DNA of 26,938 bases. Origin: DATCBF01 sp964401995 (GTDB taxonomy: Bacteria > Actinomycetota > Thermoleophilia > Solirubrobacterales > 70-9). The translations under genes and the position numbers were made by a program. The notes beneath the pieces are model-generated. The model made no database searches. It was given only the letters and a program-made list of their open reading frames with translations, and was not told the DNA's origin. The stretch spans positions 1 to 26,938 of the forward strand of contig CAYOAP010000022.1 of the NCBI GenBank assembly GCA_964401995.1, in the 5' to 3' direction. Shown one piece after another: positions 1-9,576 of this stretch (within the stretch, counting starts at the first letter, position 1; the number at the start of each line of letters is the position of its first letter).

Positions 1-680
1 CGACGATCCCGACGAAGAAGTCGGAGACCTTCTCGACCGCCGACGACAACCAGCCCTCGGTCGAGATCCACGTGCTGCAGGGCGAGCGCGAGATGGCCGG
101 CGGCAACAAGAGCCTCGGCAAGTTCCAGCTGACCGGGATCCCGCCGGCGCCGCGGGGGATGCCGCAGATCGAGGTCACCTTCGACATCGACGCCAACGGC
201 ATCCTGCACGTGACGGCGAAAGACCTGGGCACGGGCAAAGAGCAGAAAATCGAGATCAAATCCGGCTCCGGCCTCTCCGACGAGGAGATCCAGGGCATGG
301 TCAGCGACGCCGAGTCGCACGCCGACGAGGACCGCAAGCAGCGCGAGCTGGCGGAGGCGCGCAACCTCGCCGAGAACGCCGCCTACCAGTCGGAGAAAGC
401 GATCGCCGACGCTGGCGACAAAGTCGACGAGGCGACCAAGGGCGAAGTCGAGGCAGCGGTCAAGGAGGTGCGCGAGGCGCTTGAGTCCGAGAGCGTCGAG
501 GAGATCAACTCCAAAGCGGAGGCGCTGACGGCGGCGATGACCAAAGCGTCGGAGCAGATCTATGCGGCTGCCGAGGCTGAGAGTGCTTCGGCTGATGGCG
601 ACTCTGCCGAAGGCGGCGCCTCCGAGGATGAGGAGGAGGTTGTTGACGCGGAGGTGGTTGACGAGGGTGACGACAAATGA
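1..680 (+). CDS. dnaK: Chaperone DnaK (Hsp70), C-terminal part
   Basis: This is the 3' end of an Hsp70 gene whose start lies before the window; the open frame runs in from base 3. The visible residues begin in the substrate-binding beta-sandwich (TIPTKKSETFSTADDNQPSV, then the VLQGERE and GKFQLTGIPPAPRG blocks, and the IDANGILHVTAKD block typical of DnaK). They continue into the alpha-helical lid and end in an acidic tail rich in Glu, Asp and Ala. DnaK refolds client proteins with ATP in the cytoplasm, working with DnaJ and the exchange factor GrpE. Its stop overlaps the grpE start by 4 nt (ATGA at 677-680), so the two are probably translationally coupled. The nucleotide-binding domain and promoter are outside the window, so HspR control of this operon cannot be seen directly. 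Confidence 0.97.
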   Translation, partial: TIPTKKSETFSTADDNQPSVEIHVLQGEREMAGGNKSLGKFQLTGIPPAPRGMPQIEVTFDIDANGILHVTAKDLGTGKEQKIEIKSGSGLSDEEIQGMVSDAESHADEDRKQRELAEARNLAENAAYQSEKAIADAGDKVDEATKGEVEAAVKEVREALESESVEEINSKAEALTAAMTKASEQIYAAAEAESASADGDSAEGGASEDEEEVVDAEVVDEGDDK

Positions 681-1345
681 TCGAGGGACAGGGCGAGGGT
701 TCTGAGCGCCCGGCCACGGGTCCTGTCGTGGATGATGGGGGGGCACTGCGGGCGGAAGGCCCGTCCTCGACCCCCCCGACATCCCCGCCACCCGCGGGCG
801 AGGCGTCTGGAACTGCCTCGCCGGGACAGGGCGATCAGGCTGCCGACCCCGCTTCCAGCGAGCAGATCGAGCAGGACCTGGACGCGCTGTTGGCTGACAC
901 CCAGCGGGAGCGGGACGAGTACTTGGACCTCGCGAAGCGGACCAAGGCTGACTTCGAGAACTACCGCAAGCGGATGGCGGCTGAGGTTCAGGCCGCTTCG
1001 GTTCGCGGCAAAGCCGGGTTGGCGGCTGAGCTTGTCGGCGTCATCGACAACCTCGAACGGGCGCTGGCTGCTGCTGGGATTGAGGTTGCTGCCGAGGATG
1101 CGCCCGAGGAGCCTCTGGCTCAGGGGATCCTGCTCACCTATCGAGAGCTGAACGGGGTGCTGGCTCGGAGCGGGGTCGAGTCCTTTGACCCGAAGGGCGA
1201 GAGGTTCGACCCTGTCTTCCATGAGGCGCTGTCGACCTTGCCCGTCGAGGGCGCGGGTTCAGGGACCGTTGTCGAGGTCTTGCAGAAGGGCTACCGCCTG
1301 GGCGAGCAGCTGATCCGGCCTGCCCGCGTGGTGGTGAGCGAGTAG
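677..1345 (+). CDS. grpE: Nucleotide exchange factor GrpE
   Basis: GrpE releases ADP from DnaK and so resets the chaperone cycle. The 222-residue protein has a long, poorly ordered N-terminal segment rich in Pro, Ser, Ala and Glu (residues 1 to about 65). A long helix follows with the KRTKADFENYRKRMAAE block, which forms the GrpE coiled-coil dimer, and then the C-terminal beta domain ending in the usual GYRLGEQLIRPARVVV motif. The start is the ATG of the ATGA overlap with the dnaK stop. The length is somewhat above that of E. coli GrpE (197 residues), explained by the N-terminal tail. It lies inside the dnaK-grpE-dnaJ-hspR operon, 7 nt before dnaJ. Confidence 0.96.
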   Translation: MIEGQGEGSERPATGPVVDDGGALRAEGPSSTPPTSPPPAGEASGTASPGQGDQAADPASSEQIEQDLDALLADTQRERDEYLDLAKRTKADFENYRKRMAAEVQAASVRGKAGLAAELVGVIDNLERALAAAGIEVAAEDAPEEPLAQGILLTYRELNGVLARSGVESFDPKGERFDPVFHEALSTLPVEGAGSGTVVEVLQKGYRLGEQLIRPARVVVSE

Positions 1346-1352
1346 GGGCGCC

Positions 1353-2486
1353 TTGGCTGACGACCTCTACAAGGTGCTGGGCGTCTCGAAGAAGGCGACC
1401 GACGACGAGCTGAAGAAAGCGCACCGCAAGCTGGTGCGCAAGTACCACCCTGACCGCAACCCCGACGATCCCACCGCCGAGGAGAAGTTCAAGGAGATCC
1501 AGGGGGCCTACGACACGCTCTCGGATCCCGAGAAGCGCAAGCAGTACGACGCGGGCGGGATGTTCGGCGGCTTCGGTGGGCCCGGCGCCGCGGGCCGCGG
1601 GCCGTTCGGTCCGGGCGGCGCTGGGCCGGGCGGCCCAGGCGGCGGCTTCAGCGGCGACCTCGGCGACATCTTCTCCTCGCTCTTCAACCGCAGTGGTGGG
1701 GGCGGTGGCGCACGGGCGCAGCAGGCCCGCGGCCGCGACCTCGAAACCGAGGTGAGGCTGACCTTTGACCAGGCCGTCAACGGCGCTCAGGTCAGCGTCA
1801 CCGTGCCCAAGGCCGAGCGCTGCCAGGCCTGCCACGGCAGCGGCGCCAAACCGGGGACGAGCCCGATCACCTGCCCGCGCTGCGAAGGCCGCGGCATCGA
1901 CGCCCAGAGCCAGGGCTTCTTCTCGATCAGCCAGCCCTGCCCCCAGTGCGGCGGCGCCGGCCAGATCATCGAGGACCCCTGCCCGACCTGCGGCGGCAGC
2001 GGCCTCACCCAGCAGAGCAAGCGCTACAAGGTCAACATCCCGGCCGGGGTCAAGGACGGGACCAGGATCCGCCTCGCCGGCAAAGGCGAGGCCGGGCCGC
2101 GCGGCGGAGCGGCCGGCGACCTTTTCGTCACCACCCGGGTCGCTGCCTCACCGGTCTTCAAACGGCTCGACGGCGGCAACCTCGAGGTGACGGTGCCGAT
2201 CACCGTGGCCGAGGCGCTGACCGGGGCGACGATCGAGGTCCCGACCCTGGCCGGGAGCAAGAAGATCAAGGTCCCGGCCGGGACCAAGCACGGCAGCGTC
2301 CAGCGCCTGCGCGGCGAGGGCCCGCCGAAGCCGAAAGGCAAGGGCAACGGCGACATCCGCTACCGGCTCGAGATCGAGGTGCCGACGGAGCTGAGCGACG
2401 AGCAGCGCCAGGCGGCCGAACAGCTGGCCGCGACCTTCAATGGCGCCAACCCGCGCGAGCAGCTCCTCCGAGAGGCGGCCCGATGA
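1353..2486 (+). CDS. dnaJ: Chaperone DnaJ (type I Hsp40)
   Basis: This J-domain co-chaperone delivers clients to DnaK and stimulates its ATPase. The protein is 377 residues. The J domain covers about 1-70 with the HPD motif at 32-34. A Gly/Phe-rich linker occupies about 71-120. The zinc-binding domain has four CxxCxGxG repeats, with cysteines at 157/160, 174/177, 196/199 and 210/213. The C-terminal client-binding beta domains follow. All key residues are present. The start is TTG at 1353, preceded by the G-rich AGGGG at 1344-1348; the conserved DLYKVLGV motif begins at residue 4, so no other start fits. It overlaps hspR by 4 nt (ATGA). Confidence 0.96.
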   Translation: MADDLYKVLGVSKKATDDELKKAHRKLVRKYHPDRNPDDPTAEEKFKEIQGAYDTLSDPEKRKQYDAGGMFGGFGGPGAAGRGPFGPGGAGPGGPGGGFSGDLGDIFSSLFNRSGGGGGARAQQARGRDLETEVRLTFDQAVNGAQVSVTVPKAERCQACHGSGAKPGTSPITCPRCEGRGIDAQSQGFFSISQPCPQCGGAGQIIEDPCPTCGGSGLTQQSKRYKVNIPAGVKDGTRIRLAGKGEAGPRGGAAGDLFVTTRVAASPVFKRLDGGNLEVTVPITVAEALTGATIEVPTLAGSKKIKVPAGTKHGSVQRLRGEGPPKPKGKGNGDIRYRLEIEVPTELSDEQRQAAEQLAATFNGANPREQLLREAAR

Positions 2487-2848
2487 GCACACGGCGGGTG
2501 AGGACCGAAATAACGGTCGACGCCGAGCGCGGCGTCTTCATGATCTCGATCGCCGCCGAGCTCGCCCACATGCACCCCCAGACCCTGCGCATGTACGAGG
2601 CGCGCGGGCTGATCCAGCCGCAGCGCTCGCCGAAGAACACCCGCCTCTACTCACAGCGCGATGTCGAGCGGCTGCGGCGAATCCAGCAGATGACCTCCGA
2701 GGAGGGGCTGAACCTGGCCGGGGTCGAAACGGTGCTCGAGATGGAGGAGCGGGTGGAGAAGATGCGGGCCGAGCTGGAGCGGATGCGGCGGCGGGCCGAA
2801 GCGCTGGAGCGGCAACTGCCGCGCGAAGGCGGGCGGCCCGGCGCCTAA
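2483..2848 (+). CDS. hspR: Heat-shock repressor HspR (MerR family)
   Basis: In actinobacteria HspR represses the dnaK operon and often clpB by binding HAIR inverted repeats, with DnaK acting as co-repressor. The 121-residue protein starts at the ATG of the ATGA overlap with dnaJ. The frame stays open further upstream inside dnaJ, but that part is a dnaJ shadow. A MerR-type winged helix covers about residues 20-85 (FMISIAAELAHMHPQTLRMYEARGLI, then the R-S-P-K-N-T-R-LYS segment). A C-terminal coiled coil rich in Glu and Arg covers about 85-115. The identity rests on this sequence and on its place as last gene of the chaperone operon. No HAIR box (CTTGAGT-N7-ACTCAAG) was found in this window; the operon's own operator would lie upstream of dnaK. 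Confidence 0.94.
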   Translation: MSTRRVRTEITVDAERGVFMISIAAELAHMHPQTLRMYEARGLIQPQRSPKNTRLYSQRDVERLRRIQQMTSEEGLNLAGVETVLEMEERVEKMRAELERMRRRAEALERQLPREGGRPGA

Positions 2849-3309
2849 GAACCGGGCAGGGCTTTGCGCAGGAGTCGCTGCAGCGACTCCAGATCACGAT
2901 CGCTGAGGGCGTCGATGGCGTCAGGTGGCTGGTTGAGGCGGCCGACGACCTCGCGCCGCAGCCGCTCCCCTGCCTCGCTGAGGACGAGCAGCTTGACCCG
3001 ACGGTCATTCTCGTCGGCGGTGCGCTGGACCAGGCCCCGCTCCTCGAGCCGATCGGTGATTCCGGTCAGGTTGGAGCTGTCGCAGGCCATCGTCTCCGCC
3101 ACCTCGCGCATCGGCCGCGGCCGGTCGAGCGCCTTCAGCACCATCAGCTGCGGTGGGAAGAGGTCAAACTCGCGGCAGAGGGCCATCATCCGCGGCCGCT
3201 GCAGCATGAAGAGCTCGGCCAGCAGCTCCCAGGCCTGCGTCTCCAACTGCGCCCTGCCCCGGGTCTTCTTTGACCCCGCGCGGGGTGTTGCATCGGCAGT
3301 AGTAGCCAT
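2845..3309 (-). CDS. MarR-family transcriptional regulator
   Basis: This 154-residue winged-helix repressor runs opposite to the ABC exporter genes, with its start 95 nt from theirs. A long first helix is followed by the wHTH (LMVLKALDRPRPMREVAETM, recognition helix SSNLTGITDRLEERGLV) and the wing DENDRRVKLLVLSEAG, which is the standard MarR signature. A basic, Ala/Thr-rich tail of about 20 residues precedes the fold. The divergent layout and the AT-rich gap with an inverted repeat suggest that it represses the exporter operon and perhaps itself. The inducing ligand is unknown. Its stop (TAG on the minus strand) overlaps the hspR stop by 4 nt, so the two genes converge with no terminator between them. 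Confidence 0.92.
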   Translation of the reverse strand: MATTADATPRAGSKKTRGRAQLETQAWELLAELFMLQRPRMMALCREFDLFPPQLMVLKALDRPRPMREVAETMACDSSNLTGITDRLEERGLVQRTADENDRRVKLLVLSEAGERLRREVVGRLNQPPDAIDALSDRDLESLQRLLRKALPGS

Positions 3310-3341
3310 CCCACGCGAAGATTAACAGAAGACTTAGATAG

Positions 3342-3367
3342 TTGATGGCTTCAATCTTTGTTATACA
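3342..3367 (+). promoter_or_regulatory. Candidate promoter and MarR operator of the ABC exporter
   Basis: This AT-rich island lies between divergent genes. TTGA-TGGCT-TCAA at 3342-3354 is a short inverted repeat like the half-sites of many MarR operators. TATACA at 3362-3367 fits a -10 box, which would put the start of transcription near 3374. No good -35 sits 17 nt upstream; the region around TAGTTG (3339-3344) would be the -35 and overlaps the inverted repeat, as expected for repression. The palindrome is only 4 bp per arm, so the operator call is weak. Confidence 0.4.
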
Positions 3368-3404
3368 TCACGATCGAATCCGCAAAGCAATTCCCGGAGG
3401 CAGC

Positions 3405-4424
3405 ATGGAGGCAACTCCACACAGCAACAGCATCGAAGTCGAGGGCCTGGTCCGCGAGTTCAAGAACGGGCCGCGCGCCGTCGCCGGCATCGACCTGCGG
3501 GTCGAGCCCGGTGAGATCTACGGCTTCCTCGGCCCCAACGGCGCCGGCAAGTCGACCACCGTCCACATGTTGACGACGCTGCTGCCGCCGACCGAGGGCA
3601 CGGCCCGGGTCGCCGGCCACGACATCGTCAGCGAAGGGCCGCAGGTGCGCGAGGCGATCGGGGCCGCCCTGCAGGAAGCGGCTCTCGACCCCCACCTCAC
3701 CGCCCGCGAGCACATGCGGCTGCAGACGGCGCTGCACGGCCTGCCCCGCGCCGAGCGGGTCAGCCGCGGCGATGCGCTGATCGAGCGGGTCGGGCTCTCC
3801 GACGCGGCCGATCGCAAAGTCGGCGGCTACTCGGGCGGGATGAAACGCCGCCTCGACCTCGCCCTGGCGCTCGTCCACGGGCCACGCGTCCTCTTCCTCG
3901 ACGAGCCGACGACCGGGCTCGACCCGCAGAGCCGGGCGGCGCTCTGGGACGAGGTCGCGCGGCTGGCCGGCGAGGACGGCGTCACCGTCTTCCTCACCAC
4001 CCAGTACCTGGAGGAGGCCGACCAGCTCGCCGACCGGATCGGGATCATCGACGGTGGCGAGATCGTCGCCGAGGGCACGCCGGCGGCGCTCAAGGCCGAG
4101 ATCGGCCGGCCGACGCTGGAGGCGGTGCCGGGCAGCCCCGATGAGGGCGACCGCGTCCTCGCCGTCCTGCAGCGCTTCGGCGAGCGGGTGCCGGCTGCCC
4201 GCGACGCCGTCGCCGTGCGTCTGACCGACGGGGCCGAGCAGCTGACCGACGTCGTCCGCGGCCTCGACGCCGAGGGCCTGCGGGTCGCCAACATCGAGCT
4301 GCACGCCCCCAGCCTCGACGACGTCTTCCTCGAGAAGACCGGCCGCCATCTGGAGGGCGCCGGCGAGAGCACGGAGGCCGGGGCGCCGGTCGACGCCGCT
4401 GCTCCGGAGCCGGCGCGGGCATGA
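3405..4424 (+). CDS. ABC-2 type exporter, ATP-binding subunit (DrrA-like)
   Basis: This ATPase powers an export complex with the two permeases that follow. The start is ATG 3405, 4 nt after a GGAGG ribosome site at 3396-3400. An in-frame ATG at 3342 lies in the promoter region and is less likely. The protein is 339 residues. Walker A GPNGAGKST lies at about 43-51, the ABC signature SGGM at 143-146, and Walker B FLDEPTTGLDP with the catalytic Asp/Glu at 166-167. The switch His is replaced: the motif reads TTQYLEEAD, as in the DrrA/NodI branch, where Gln-Tyr is usual. The C-terminal extension (about 230-339) is the DUF4162-like tail of drug and daunorubicin exporters, ending in a low-complexity Ala/Pro/Glu stretch. 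The substrate cannot be told; efflux of a toxic compound sensed by the MarR protein is inferred. Confidence 0.93.
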   Translation: MEATPHSNSIEVEGLVREFKNGPRAVAGIDLRVEPGEIYGFLGPNGAGKSTTVHMLTTLLPPTEGTARVAGHDIVSEGPQVREAIGAALQEAALDPHLTAREHMRLQTALHGLPRAERVSRGDALIERVGLSDAADRKVGGYSGGMKRRLDLALALVHGPRVLFLDEPTTGLDPQSRAALWDEVARLAGEDGVTVFLTTQYLEEADQLADRIGIIDGGEIVAEGTPAALKAEIGRPTLEAVPGSPDEGDRVLAVLQRFGERVPAARDAVAVRLTDGAEQLTDVVRGLDAEGLRVANIELHAPSLDDVFLEKTGRHLEGAGESTEAGAPVDAAAPEPARA

Positions 4425-5239
4425 GCACCGTCGCTGTGGCGCTGCCGCTGGGACGGAGCCGGGGCTCGACGCTGAGGACGCAGGTCGGCTCGCTGGCCGG
4501 CCGCTCGGTGCTGCGCACGCTGCGCCAGCCGGCGATGATCGTGCCCAGCCTCGTCTTCCCGCTCTTCCTGCTCGCGGTCAACAGCGCCGGGCTCAGCGCC
4601 GCGACCCAGATCCCCGGCTTCCCGACCGACTCCTACCTGACCTTCGTCCTCGCCTTCCCCTTCATCCAGGGCGCCCTCTTCGCGACGATGAACTCGGGCC
4701 AGGCGCTGGCCGAAGACATCGAGAACGGCTTCTTCAACCGGCTCTCGCTGACCCCGATGCGCGGCTCGGCGCTGATCGCCGGACAGCTCGCCAGCCTGAT
4801 CGTGATCGGCTTCATCCAGGCCACCGTCTACCTGACGGCGGGACTGGCGGCCGGGGCCGATTTCGCCGCCGGGCCGCTCGGCGTGCCGGTCCTCTTCGCG
4901 CTCTCGATCATGATCTCGATCGGCTTCGGCGGGATCGGCATGTTCATGGCGATCCGCTCGGGCTCGGGCGAGGCGGTGCAGGGGATGTTCCCGCTGCTCT
5001 TCGTGCTCCTCTTCTTCAGCTCGACCTCGCTGCCGCGCAACCTGATCCAGCAGGACTGGTTCCGCACGGTGGCGACGATCAACCCGGTCAGCTATCTGGT
5101 CGAGGGCATCCGCAGCCTCCTGATCTACGGCTGGGACTGGGAAGCGCTGGCGCTTGCCTTCGGGATCGCGACGGCGCTGATCGCGGGCTCGATCACGATC
5201 GCCTCGCTGGCGCTGAAAGAAAGGATGGTGCGCTCATGA
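4421..5239 (+). CDS. ABC-2 type exporter permease, first subunit
   Basis: This 272-residue integral membrane protein overlaps the ATPase gene by 4 nt (ATGA). A cytoplasmic N-terminus with the RSVLRTLRQPAMIVPSLVFPLFLLAV segment is characteristic of the ABC2_membrane fold. Five further hydrophobic segments follow, including the FVLLFFSSTSLP and NPVSYLVEGIRSLLIYG motifs conserved in DrrB-type permeases. It should pair with the next gene product to form the transport channel. No signal peptide is present, as usual in the family. Confidence 0.9.
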   Translation: MSTVAVALPLGRSRGSTLRTQVGSLAGRSVLRTLRQPAMIVPSLVFPLFLLAVNSAGLSAATQIPGFPTDSYLTFVLAFPFIQGALFATMNSGQALAEDIENGFFNRLSLTPMRGSALIAGQLASLIVIGFIQATVYLTAGLAAGADFAAGPLGVPVLFALSIMISIGFGGIGMFMAIRSGSGEAVQGMFPLLFVLLFFSSTSLPRNLIQQDWFRTVATINPVSYLVEGIRSLLIYGWDWEALALAFGIATALIAGSITIASLALKERMVRS

Positions 5240-6018
5240 GCTCGGGCCGCAACGAGTACCTCTCCTCGGCGCGCGGGATTGCCTGGCGCAGCCTCCACAA
5301 CGTCTTCACCACCCCAGCGCTGCTGATCCCGGCGCTGATTTTCCCGCTCTTCTTCCTCGCCGCTTTCGCTGGCGGTCTCTCGGCCGTCTCCGACACCCCG
5401 AACTTCCACTATCCCGAGGGCTACACGACCTTCGTCTTCGGCTTCGTCCTGCTGCAGGCCTCGGCCCTGGGCGGCGTCTTCACCGGCTTCTCGGTCGCCG
5501 CCGACTTCCAGTTCGGGATGGGCCGGCGGATGCTGCTCGCCACCCGCCACCGGACCTCGATCATCCTCGGCTACGCGATGACGGCGATGGTGCGGGTGGT
5601 CGTCACCTGGACCGTGGTCACCTCGGTGGGGCTGCTGGCCGGGATGGAAGTCGGCGGCAGCGCAGCCGACATCGTCGCCCTCTACCTGCTGTCGCTGACC
5701 GTCAACGTGATCGCCCTGCTCTTCGCCAGCGGCATCGCGCTGCGGCTGCGGACGCTGCAGGCGGGGCCGTTGATGCAGTTCCCGATCTTCATGTTGCTGT
5801 TCATGGCGCCGGTCTACGTGCCGCAGGAACTGCTGGCGGGCTGGGTCTCCCACGTCGCCGCGGTCAACCCGATGACCCTGATCCTCAACACCAACCGCGA
5901 TCTGCTCGCCGGCCAGCCAGCCGAGCTCGTCCTCACCTACGGCGTCGCCTTCGGATTGATGGCATTGCTCTTGGCATGGGCAGTGACCGGGATGCGCCGG
6001 GCCGAGGCCGCGGGATAA
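5236..6018 (+). CDS. ABC-2 type exporter permease, second subunit
   Basis: This second permease of 260 residues overlaps the first by 4 nt (ATGA). It shows the same layout: an amphipathic N-terminus, a first membrane segment (LLIPALIFPLFFLAAFAG), six hydrophobic segments in all, and the late motif HVAAVNPMTLILNTNRDLL, equivalent to the NPxxY/L block of its neighbour. The two permeases are clearly paralogous, so the exporter is probably a heterodimer served by one ATPase type. It is the last gene of the operon; 43 nt separate it from clpB. Confidence 0.9.
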   Translation: MSSGRNEYLSSARGIAWRSLHNVFTTPALLIPALIFPLFFLAAFAGGLSAVSDTPNFHYPEGYTTFVFGFVLLQASALGGVFTGFSVAADFQFGMGRRMLLATRHRTSIILGYAMTAMVRVVVTWTVVTSVGLLAGMEVGGSAADIVALYLLSLTVNVIALLFASGIALRLRTLQAGPLMQFPIFMLLFMAPVYVPQELLAGWVSHVAAVNPMTLILNTNRDLLAGQPAELVLTYGVAFGLMALLLAWAVTGMRRAEAAG

Positions 6019-6047
6019 ATACGGAGGGCTGGACCCGGAGCGCCGCT

Positions 6048-6061
6048 TACAATCGGCCCCG

Positions 6062-6062
<1 letters not shown>
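6048..6062 (+). promoter_or_regulatory. Candidate leaderless promoter of clpB
   Basis: TACAAT at 6048-6053 is a near-perfect -10 box. It ends 8 nt before the GTG start of clpB (6062), so transcription would begin at or next to the start codon. No Shine-Dalgarno sequence is present just before the GTG, which agrees with a leaderless mRNA. No convincing -35 and no HspR (HAIR) box is seen in the 43-nt gap. Confidence 0.55.
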
Positions 6063-8641
<2,579 letters not shown>

Positions 8642-8650
8642 GGCACACTT

Positions 8651-8674
8651 TAGGAAGGGAGCCGATCCTTCCTA
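8651..8674 (+). terminator. Hairpin after clpB, possible terminator
   Basis: TAGGAAGG at 8651-8658 pairs with CCTTCCTA at 8667-8674 across an 8-nt loop, 9 nt after the clpB stop. No run of T follows, so it is either a U-less terminator, as is common in high-GC actinobacteria, or a structured leader for the gene at 8692. Confidence 0.5.
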
Positions 8675-8691
8675 CCCAGGAACCAAGCCAG

Positions 8692-9576
8692 ATGTCGACA
8701 GAAACTCACACGCCCACCGGGTTGCGCTCCTCCCTTGCCAATGCCGCCTGGGCTGTCGAGGAGCGCGTGGTCTGGGGCACGGGAGACGCTTTTCGCGCCG
8801 TCGCCGACATCATCAAGTGGCCCTTCGAACGGATCGCCTGGGCGCTAGAGCGAGGCCTGATCTGGCCAGTCCAGGAGCGGGCCAGCGGCTGGGATGGACC
8901 ACTGCGGGCAGCCGGCCTTGCCCTGCTCGTCGTCGTCGCGATCGGGGCCGGCGTCGCCGGCCTGGTCTGGGCCGCCCCGGACAACGGCGGCAAGGCCCCG
9001 GTTGCCCAGGCGCCAGCCCGGCCGACGCTGCCGATCACCAGCCAGCCGGCGAAGGCGCCGGCGCCGCCAAAGCCGGTCCTGCACGGCGCAGCGCCCGTCT
9101 TCGAGCCGCAGGCGACCAACAGCGTGGGCGATATTTCCCAGGCGCAGGCCAAATCCGAGGCAGAAGCGACTGCGGCCGAGTCGACCACGGCTGCTCCCGA
9201 TGCCCCGCCGGCGAAGAACACCAGCTCTGCTGCCGTTGCGGGCGCGCCCGCCGGCCCGGAGGCGCTCAAGGTCGCGCACCAGTTCGCCAATACGTTCGTC
9301 CTCTACGAGACCGGCGCGGAAGCCTCCGAGGTCCGTGGCAACTTTATGGAAACGGCAACTCCACATCTGGCAAATACCCTGCTGAGGCGGCCGCCGCGAC
9401 TTCCTGCGAACGTGAAGGTTCCAAAGGCCAAGGTGTTGAACGTAGTAGCGGGCCCATCGCATGGCGGCATCTACCCGGTCAGCGTTTCGCTGCTGCGAGT
9501 GGGCCTGACCAGTGAGCTACGCCTAGAAATGCAGAAGATCAAGAAAAACTGGCGCGTCACCAACGTGCTCGGCTGA
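8692..9576 (+). CDS. Single-pass membrane protein with TcpC/NTF2-like C-terminal domain
   Basis: I do not recognise a named gene. The 294 residues show an N-terminal cytoplasmic part rich in Trp and amphipathic helices (1-70), one membrane span at about 72-95 (GLALLVVVAIGAGVAGLVWAA), a Pro/Ala/Glu/Ser-rich linker outside the membrane (about 97-188) and a folded domain (about 190-294). This last domain begins with a helix (ALKVAHQFANTFVLYETG) and ends in beta-strands (RLEMQKIKKNWRVTNVLG), which resembles the NTF2-like fold of TcpC/VirB8-type conjugation proteins. That resemblance is from memory and weak. An AGGA-type ribosome site (8678-8681) precedes ATG 8692. The stop overlaps the start of the cell-wall hydrolase gene by 1 nt (TGATG), so the two products probably act together at the envelope. 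Confidence 0.75.
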   Translation: MSTETHTPTGLRSSLANAAWAVEERVVWGTGDAFRAVADIIKWPFERIAWALERGLIWPVQERASGWDGPLRAAGLALLVVVAIGAGVAGLVWAAPDNGGKAPVAQAPARPTLPITSQPAKAPAPPKPVLHGAAPVFEPQATNSVGDISQAQAKSEAEATAAESTTAAPDAPPAKNTSSAAVAGAPAGPEALKVAHQFANTFVLYETGAEASEVRGNFMETATPHLANTLLRRPPRLPANVKVPKAKVLNVVAGPSHGGIYPVSVSLLRVGLTSELRLEMQKIKKNWRVTNVLG